Below are positions 57,769 to 64,000 of a DNA stretch of 64,000 bases, in pieces; positions within the stretch are counted from its first letter, which is position 1, and every line of letters starts with the position of its first letter. The stretch covers positions 110,440,609 through 110,504,608 of the forward strand of contig CM077151.1 of the NCBI GenBank assembly GCA_039583875.1, given 5' to 3'. The position numbers and the translations under genes were made by a program. The notes beneath the pieces are model-generated. The model was not told where the DNA came from and made no database searches. It saw only the letters and a list, made by a program, of their open reading frames with translations. Source of the DNA: Platanthera guangdongensis (Eukaryota > Streptophyta > Magnoliopsida > Asparagales > Orchidaceae).

Positions 57769-59521
57769 TGTTGGATCCCTAGTTGATTTGGGCTAGGTTC
57801 ACTAACTTAGGATGTGACCCAACGTGTATAGTCAGGGTCAAATTTGTGTCCAAGAGTCTAGCCCAAGTCCTTAGAGTCAACATCAGATGGAAAAGCTATC
57901 AACAAGACCATCAGAGACTCAAGACTTAGAAGATTTCAAGATAAGTAAAATGAGTTCGACGTTCGTCGAACTCAGGTCGACGAAAGGCGTTCTGAGCTCG
58001 ACGATCTTGAGACATTTCTCTGTGCTGAGCTCGAAGATCTTTGTTCTCTGTTCGACGAAGACTAAGATACTTCAAAAAACTAAAGTCAGGGTAACTCCAG
58101 ATTTTTCTAAGTCCAGCTTCAGGCTTTGGTCGACGAATAAGATTCTGAGCTCGACGAACGTGGACCTCAAGTTCACAACTTCTCAGGTCGACGAAGTCAA
58201 CTTCTCAGGTCGATGAATTCAGTACTCTACTCGACGATTTCTGGTCTACGATTTGAATCCTTCCCAGCCAGAGACTTCTCAGATTCTAAGTCTACAATCA
58301 TTCTTCGGTCGACGAATTTGGATCTCAGTTCGACGAATGATGATTGTTAGCTCGACGAATGAAGATTTTCAGTTCGATGAATATTGTGGCAGAATTGACA
58401 AGTTTCCCTTGAAGACTAATTGTTATTGTTTGGTCGACGAACTCATCAGCTCAGCTCGACGAACTGTGAACTCAGCTCGACGATTCATGTTCTTCGTTCG
58501 ACGATTCCAGATTAGGTCTTCTCCAGTTTTCCGTCCCTTTTCTTGGCGATGATTCCTGAGTAATTAATGCAAAATCTTCTCAGAATGTCATCGTTAGAAC
58601 GAGCATTGATCATGGATTATTACATGCCATTTTTCCATGGGACAGTTAGGGAATTCATTGATTGCCACTTCCTTCCCAGGCCGACTGCATTTACTGCTCA
58701 AGGTTTCAAATTTCGAATGTTCTTTAGTCAGTCTTTAGTCAGAAAAGAAAAGATCAAGCAGTACGACACACACAAGACAGACATTACTTTTCAAGAAGTC
58801 TTACAGAAATCAAAAGTGTTCATACACTGCAATCAGCCTAGGCCAGAGAACATCATCAAGAAGAAAAACAACATACAATCTCCATCAAGAGTCTTCTTCC
58901 TTCAATCCTAAAGGACAACTTCAGAAGGACAACAATCTCTATCTGTCAAAGAAGTTCCTGAAGCAATCTCTGGTCAATGCAATCAAGCTTTTAAGACCTG
59001 TCACCCTGAAGTAGTGCTCCAGATTTCCTGATACATTCAAGATCTCAGGGGGAGCAATCTGCTGAAATCAATCCACAAGTCTTCTCAGTTGTTATTGAGA
59101 AAGAGAAGACATCATCACCTTTTTCCATCCTCTATACAGGGTTTTAATGCCCTTCAAAATTATTCCGGGTTGCATGTCTTCTACCGAAAGACTTGAGGTT
59201 TTGGTTTTGAGCACCTGAACAAAAGCTCATTGGTGTCAGGCACCTGATCAAAAATCTGAGTGGATTCCTACCAGGGTGGTAGAAGAGTGGATGTACCCAG
59301 GTTGGGGAACCACTATAAATTTCTTGTGTCGTCTGGTTGCCCTTTTTCTTTTGTTTTGACCGTGATATGTGATTTGTTAGGATTGCTGTGCTTTTTACTT
59401 TATTTGCTAATCTATTCACTTAGGATTACAGCAAAAGTTGTAAAAAGTTTTCAGAGAGCACAATACTCTATTCACCCCCCCCCCCCCCTCTAGAGTATTT
59501 CAGATCTAACCTTCACTTTCA
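57769..59521 (+). mobile_element. Copia A 3' LTR
   Basis: This 1753-bp LTR runs from TGTTGGATCCC to CACTTTCA and is followed by CACAT (59522-59526). It is the same length as the 5' LTR within one base, with scattered substitutions. Hairpin at 59268-59282, TATAAAT at 59314. Confidence 0.93.
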
Positions 59522-59607
59522 CACATTAGCCTTTAAATAAACATGCCTTCCTGCAAAATTCCTGACAGGTTGGCAACCTCTGGACACTAAGGGATTGTGT
59601 CAGTAAT
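59522..59607 (-). pseudogene. Target duplication and far side of copia C linker
   Basis: 59522-59526 is the CACAT duplication. The next 81 bp, on the minus strand, encode linker residues (including FAGRHVYLKANV) that read on into the linker at 35011 when copia A is skipped. The bases GTAAT (59603-59607) flank copia D and should reappear after its 3' LTR beyond the window. Confidence 0.7.
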
Positions 59608-60020
59608 TGTTGCAGGTCGGAGACCGCGCGGTCTGTTGCTGTTTGGAGACCGGGCGGTCGGGCGGTTTCTCCTAGCCGGTCTGTGTGCCGGGTTGTTGCT
59701 GTTTGGTATCCCAGCGGTCAGGCGGCTTGTCTCAGGCGACTAGGAGACCGAGCGGTCTAGCGGTCTCCTGTGGCGGTTTTATCTCTCCTCCTGTTGGTAG
59801 TCAGGCGGTTAGCCGGTTTGTCTAACCGCACGGCTTGTCCGGTTTGTCTTTTGTAAAGCAGCATACTCTTGTAAATTTTTAGTCCCACATTGATTATTTG
59901 TAATCTCTCTCATCTCTTCCATTCTATAAAAGGGAGGCTATACCATTGTAATAGATACCTTTTTCGGATAATAAAGTTTCTGTTAAAACCATTTCGGTTT
60001 GTTTTTGTTCGTTTTTCACA
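59608..60020 (+). mobile_element. Copia D 5' LTR
   Basis: A short LTR (about 413 bp) starts TGTTGCAGGTCGG and ends TTTTTCACA (the end could be 60018). It is rich in GACCG-NN-CGGTC palindromes at 59618-59770. TATAAAA is at 59935-59941, and an AATAAAG that may serve for polyadenylation is at about 59970. Compared with the visible 332 bp of the 3' LTR I count eight differences. Confidence 0.92.
59935..59941 (+). promoter_or_regulatory. TATA box of copia D 5' LTR
   Basis: CTATAAAAGG is a canonical TATA context, repeated in the 3' LTR at 63986-63992. Transcription would start near 59965, leaving a short R-U5. Confidence 0.7.
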
Positions 60021-60449
60021 AGGTATCAGAGCCCTCGATCTATTCCTCCTGATTGTGTGCGCTCTCACTGCTTTCGCGGCTTGATTCCCCGTCTGTCCGC
60101 GCGGCTTCCTCCTTCTTTCTCGCGACCTGTTTTTGCGCTCTCCTCTATTCGCCGCCATCTACTTCTAAGTCGCCGCGCCTATTGTCTTCTACCCGCTCCT
60201 GCTTGCTAGTCGCCCCGGCCTCATCTTTAGCCGTGCGACTTGTTCTCCTCTGTTCGCCCGACTTTTTCAAGCCGTGCGACTTCTTTCCCTTTACTTTGCT
60301 CTGCTTCTTGGTCGTGGCCTTCCTAGCCGCCCGACCTGTTTTCTGTTCGCCCGGCTTGGTGCTCTCTTCTCTTCTTCGCTTAACCGTTCGGCTTCTTTCT
60401 CTTCTCGCAGCTTGTTCTAATCATCGCGGTTTGCTCCTCTCTTGCTTCC
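60021..60449 (+). other. Copia D primer site and leader, no gag
   Basis: AGGTATCAGAGC (60021-60032) is the initiator Met-tRNA-type primer site. The next 420 bp are pyrimidine-rich (repeats of CGCCCGACTT / GCCGTGCGACTT type). An ORF at 60053-60502 runs through it but has low-complexity composition and no Gag motif. Confidence 0.75.
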
Positions 60450-63400
60450 ATGGCTTTCCCCTCCTCCAGCTTGTCCGCCTCGGTGGTCACCTCTTCTGGT
60501 AGTGCTCATGTTGTTACTCGCGGAAGATGGCTAATCGACTCTGGTGCAACAAATCATATGACATGCAATCCTCAATGTTTCTCTCTTCTTGAAACACATG
60601 CTCAGTTGCCCCCAGTAATTGTTGCGGATGGATCTCCCTCACCTGTCCATGGGACGGGCATGGTTCAAGTCACTCCATCTCTCTGTCTGGCTGATACCCT
60701 CTATATGCCCAAGTTTCCGTGCAATTTATTATCGGTTACTTCTTTATGCAAGCAACTACGGTGTTCTGTCATATTCACCCCTACCTCTTGTGCTTTTCAG
60801 GATCCGGACTCCCAACAGATGATTTCTACCGGGACTGAGAGTGGTGGCCTCTACTTCCTCGACAACGTTTCTGCTATATCCACCTTCTCCTCCTCCTCTA
60901 CAGATCTTCTACAATGGCATCTTTGCCTTGGACATGCTCCTCCCCGAATTCTGCGCCAGCTCCTGCCCCACCTCCCTCCTCATCATCCTCCTCTAAACTG
61001 TGATGCATGTCAACTTGGCAAACATCACCGCTCATCCTTCCCACCATCGCAAAGTCGGGGCTCTTCCCGTCCGTTCGACCTCATTCACTCTGACATATGG
61101 GGTCCCGCTCCTACCCTCACCATCGGTCGGGGTAGTTCATATTTTGTCACCTTCATTGATGATTTCTCTCGGTGTACGTGGGTGTATCTTCTCAAGGATT
61201 GCACCGAGTTGTTCTCTGTTTGGACCTCATTTTATTCTATGGTTAAGACTCAGTTCGATACGTCTATTAAAATCCGTCGTTCTGACAATGCTAAGGAGTA
61301 TCTTAGCCAAGACTTCTCTTTTTGTATTCACCATGGTGTTATTCGTCAAACAAGCTGTGTCTACACCTCACAACAAAATGGGGTGGCGGAACGCAAAAAC
61401 CGTCACCTCTTTGATGTCGCTCGCACTATGCTGACTCAAATGCATGTTCCTCGCTCCTATTGGGGCTATGCTGTCCTCCTCTCCTGCTATCTCATCAATC
61501 GCCTTCCTTCCACAGTTCTTCACGGTGCTACCCCCTTCTCCATTCTTTATCCGGACAAAGATCTCTTTCCTCTTCCTCTGCACATCTTTGGGTGCACCGC
61601 CTTTGTGCACTCTCCCGCTGCCACCCGTGACAAACTCTCCCCACGTGCTACTAAATGTGTCTTTCTGGGGTACTCTCCCACCCAGAAAGGTTATTGTTGC
61701 TTTGACCCCGTTACCCGCAAGCAATTTGTCTCTGCGGATGTCACCTTCTTTGCCAATGCATCTTACTTCTCTCTCGCTTCCTCCTCTCCTCCTCCTGATC
61801 CTACTTCTCATACCAACCCATCCATTCCCTCTGCTCCCACTGATGTTCAGTCATCTCCAACCTCTCCACCATCTTCACCATCCCCCTCATCTCCACCCTC
61901 TACTCCGCTTTCTCCCTCCACTCCGTTGCCATCTCTCTCTACTCCCGGGCCAGCTCTCTCCACCACGGATACTCCGGATACTGAGGCACCTGCTGATTTG
62001 GATCTCCTGATTTCTCTTCGCAAAGGGGTTCGGATATGTACCCAACACCCGCTTGTTGCAGTTGTTTCCTACGATCGTCTTACCCCTTCTCGCAGAGCTT
62101 TTGCACTGGCTATCTCGGCCACTGCCACACCCCGTTCCTACCAGGAGCCCTTACTATTCCTCATTGGAAAGCTGCCATGGATGAGGAGATTGCTACTCTC
62201 ACTGAACGGGGTACCTGGACCCTTGTTCCTCCTCCTTTCGGCACAGATGTTGTTGGTTGTCGATGGGTCTTCGTTGTGAAGTTTCTCCCGGATGGCAGTG
62301 TGGATCGTTACAAGGCTCGCCTGGTTGCCAAGGGTTTTACCCAAACTTATGGCGTTGATTACTTTGACACTTTCTCTCTAGTGGCTCGTCTCAGCACTAT
62401 TAGGGTTCTTCTCTCTGTGGCTGTCAACAGGGATTGGCCCATCTCGCAGCTCGATGTTAAGAATGCTTTCCTCTATGGTGATCTGTAGGAAGATGTTTAC
62501 ATGGAGCAACCTCCTGGGTATGTTGCTCAGGGGGAGACACGGGTATGCCGGCTAAAGAAGGTTATCTATGGCCTCAAGCAGAGTCCTCGTGCCTGGTTTG
62601 ACAAGTTCAGTGGCATTGTTGCGGCCATTGGTTTTACAAGAAGCTCAGCAGATCACTCCTTGTTTGTTCGGAAAACCGCCTCTGGTCTTATTGTTCTTGC
62701 GGTTTATGTTGATGACATCCTTCTTACTGGCGATGACCAGGATGGGGTATTGATGACCAAGAAACACCTTCGTCAACATCTGGTCACAAAGGACATGGGC
62801 TCCCCCAAATACTTTCTGGGGATTGAAATCTCTAGAAAGCCCAACTCCATGGTCCTTTCCCAACGGAAGTATGCTCTTGATCTTTTAAAGGAGGCAGGAC
62901 TGACTGGTGCTAAACCTGCACGTTGTCCTATGGCTGCTGGAGAAGACAAAACTTGGACAGATGACTCGCCTCTTCTCTCCGATCTTATGAGATACCGGCG
63001 TCTGGTGGGCAAGCTCATATATCTCACGGTAACCAGACCCGTCATCTCTTATGTTGTTGGCAAGGTGAGCCAGTTCATGCAAGCTACGAGGGAGTGTCAT
63101 CTACAATCTGCACTGAGGATATTAGAGTATATTAAAGCTGCACCAGGGAAAGGACTCCTCTTTCAGAAGAATGGTCACCTAAGGGTTGAAGCTTACTCTG
63201 ATTCAAGTTATGCGGATGACAAAGGGGACCGCAAATCGACATCAGGTTTTTGCACGTTTGTTGGAGGCAATCTTGTGAGTTAGAAGAGCAAGAAACAGTC
63301 TGTAGTTTCCAGGTCTAGTGCAGAGGCGGAATATCGCAGCATGGCATCGACTACATGTGAGTTGAAGTGGTTGCGGGCTCTCATGCTTGACTTAGGAGAG

Positions 63401-63661
63401 GTTTACAACTATCCTCTTCCTATGTTCTGTGACAATAAGGCCGCGATATACATTTCCAAAAATCCAGTCTTTCATGAGAGAACAAAACACATAGAAGTCG
63501 ACTGTCATTTTATTCGGGAAGAAATATTGAAGAAACAGATTTGCACTCCGTTTGTCACTTCCGACAACGAGTTGGCAGATGTCTTCACCAAGTCGGTGTC
63601 TGCTTTATTTTTCCACATCTGCGACAAGCTAGGCATGATTGATATCTATGCTCCAGCTTGA
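60450..63661 (+). pseudogene. pol: Copia D pol (PR-IN-RT-RH)
   Basis: ATG 60450 begins MAFPSSSLSASVVTSSG. Protease: WLIDSGATNHMTCN near 60529. Zinc-finger region: LLQWHLCLGH and CDACQLGKH, 60907-61028. Integrase: Asp in IHSDIWGP, Asp in SDNAKEY near 61284, Glu in NGVAERKNR near 61378. A Ser/Pro-rich linker is at 61780-61980. A frameshift near 62145 moves the frame into RT ([24 protein letters not shown]). TAG is at 62486, then YVDDILLTG near 62707, RNase H with YADDKGDRKSTSGF, TAG at 63281, SRSSAEAEYRSM, and the final TGA at 63659. All catalytic residues I can check are kept, so the lesions look recent. Confidence 0.9.
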
Positions 63662-63668
63662 GGGGGAG
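63660..63668 (+). other. Polypurine tract of copia D
   Basis: GAGGGGGAG directly precedes the 3' LTR and overlaps the pol stop codon TGA. Confidence 0.85.
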
Positions 63669-64000
63669 TGTTGCAGGTCGGAGACCGCGCGGTCTGTTGC
63701 TGTTTGGAGACCGGGCGGTTGGGCGGTTTCTCCTAGCCGGTCTGTGTGCCGAGCTATTGCTGTTTGGTATCCAAGCGGTCAGGCGGCTTGTCTCAGGCGA
63801 CTAGGAGACCGAGCGGTCTAGCGGTCTCCTGTGGCGGTTTGATCTCTCCTCCTGTTGGTAGTCAGGCGGTTAGCCGGTTTGTCTAACCGCACGGCTTGTC
63901 CGGTTTGTCTTTTGTAAAGCCGCATACTCTTGTAAATTTTTAGTCCCACATTGATTATTTGTAATCTCTCTCATCTCCTCCATTCTATAAAAGGGAGGCT
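63669..64000 (+). mobile_element. Copia D 3' LTR, truncated by window end
   Basis: It starts TGTTGCAGGTCGG and matches the 5' LTR for 332 bp with eight substitutions and no indels. The remaining ~80 bp and the target duplication lie beyond the window. Confidence 0.92.

Larger units (their letters stand above)
35017..59521 (+). mobile_element. Copia A (Sirevirus-like) with extra ORF; hosts gypsy-2
   Basis: 5' LTR 35017-36768, primer site 36771, gag 36910-38640, pol 39050-41092 and 53243-54378, extra ORF 54773-57481, purine tract 57758-57768, 3' LTR 57769-59521, flanked by CACAT. Without gypsy-2 the element is about 12.4 kb, long for copia but usual for Sireviruses that carry an additional ORF after pol. 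Gag and pol hold stops and at least two frameshifts. Confidence 0.93.
28682..59607 (-). mobile_element. Copia C, interrupted by copia A; 5' part outside the window
   Basis: The element comprises 3' LTR 28682-31142, a 3' untranslated region 31143-31515, pol 31516-34930 and gag-pol linker to 35016, then copia A (35017-59521), then 81 bp more of linker at 59527-59607. The minus-strand reading frame continues across the copia A insertion once one copy of CACAT is discounted. Copia D cuts it again at 59608. It has no extra ORF after pol. Confidence 0.8.
59608..64000 (+). mobile_element. Copia D, gag-less compact element, 3' LTR cut by window end
   Basis: 5' LTR 59608-60020, primer site 60021, leader to 60449, pol 60450-63661, purine tract 63660-63668, 3' LTR from 63669. 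Domain order PR-IN-RT-RH is copia. No Gag domain or zinc knuckle precedes the protease. Pol holds one frameshift and two stops. Confidence 0.9.

Noticed and set aside
60053..60502. 149-codon ORF as a possible gag of copia D
   Set aside because: The composition is Leu/Ser/Cys/Arg-rich from a pyrimidine-rich leader. No Gag helix motifs and no zinc knuckle.

Overview
The window is plant nuclear DNA made almost entirely of nested LTR retrotransposons. Evidence: full-length Ty1-copia and Ty3-gypsy polyproteins, TG...CA LTRs, initiator-Met-tRNA-type primer sites, polypurine tracts, 5-bp target duplications and spliceosomal-type introns. Several copia elements have Sirevirus traits: long LTRs with palindrome arrays, a C-run near the LTR end, and in two of them a large extra ORF after pol. 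I see no convincing host gene, tRNA, rRNA or CRISPR array. The species cannot be named from the sequence.

Layout. (1) 1-1505 is the right part of a plus-strand copia LTR (element E). (2) 1506-3758 is an ~81-bp tandem repeat, apparently the old host locus. (3) Copia B is on the minus strand: 3' LTR 3759-5208, extra ORF and pol in pieces to 28681. (4) Gypsy-1, at 6204-24692 with target duplication ATCAT, is inserted in B's extra ORF. It is a tandem composite, LTR-internal-LTR-internal-LTR, whose second internal region carries an 1811-bp tandem duplication. (5) Copia C is on the minus strand: LTR 28682-31142, pol 31516-34930, continuing at 59527-59607. It is inserted in B's pol. (6) Copia A is on the plus strand at 35017-59521 with target duplication CACAT, inserted in C. 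It carries gag, pol and the extra ORF. (7) Gypsy-2, at 41093-53237 with target duplication TTATC, is inserted in A's reverse transcriptase. It has 4.7-kb LTRs and a pol reduced by a large deletion. (8) Copia D, from 59608 past the window end, is a compact element without a recognisable gag, also inserted in C.

Gene organisation. The two gypsy families share an architecture that explains otherwise odd features. A start codon and short first exon lie inside the 5' LTR. An intron runs from the LTR across the primer-binding site into the leader. A second, short intron (76 or 101 nt) sits exactly between gag and protease and contains the gag stop codon. Every predicted splice keeps frame. If used, unspliced RNA would be the reverse-transcription template, the first splice would give Gag, and both splices would give Gag-Pol. 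In the copia elements A and B a strong 3' splice-site-like sequence lies 2-7 nt before the ATG of the extra ORF, which suggests expression from a spliced subgenomic RNA. All families also carry arrays of short CpG-containing palindromes in their LTRs; in gypsy-1 the palindrome arms covary between repeats.

All coding regions carry stops, frameshifts, duplications or deletions, so no element here looks autonomous as it stands. All motif and difference counts were made by eye.
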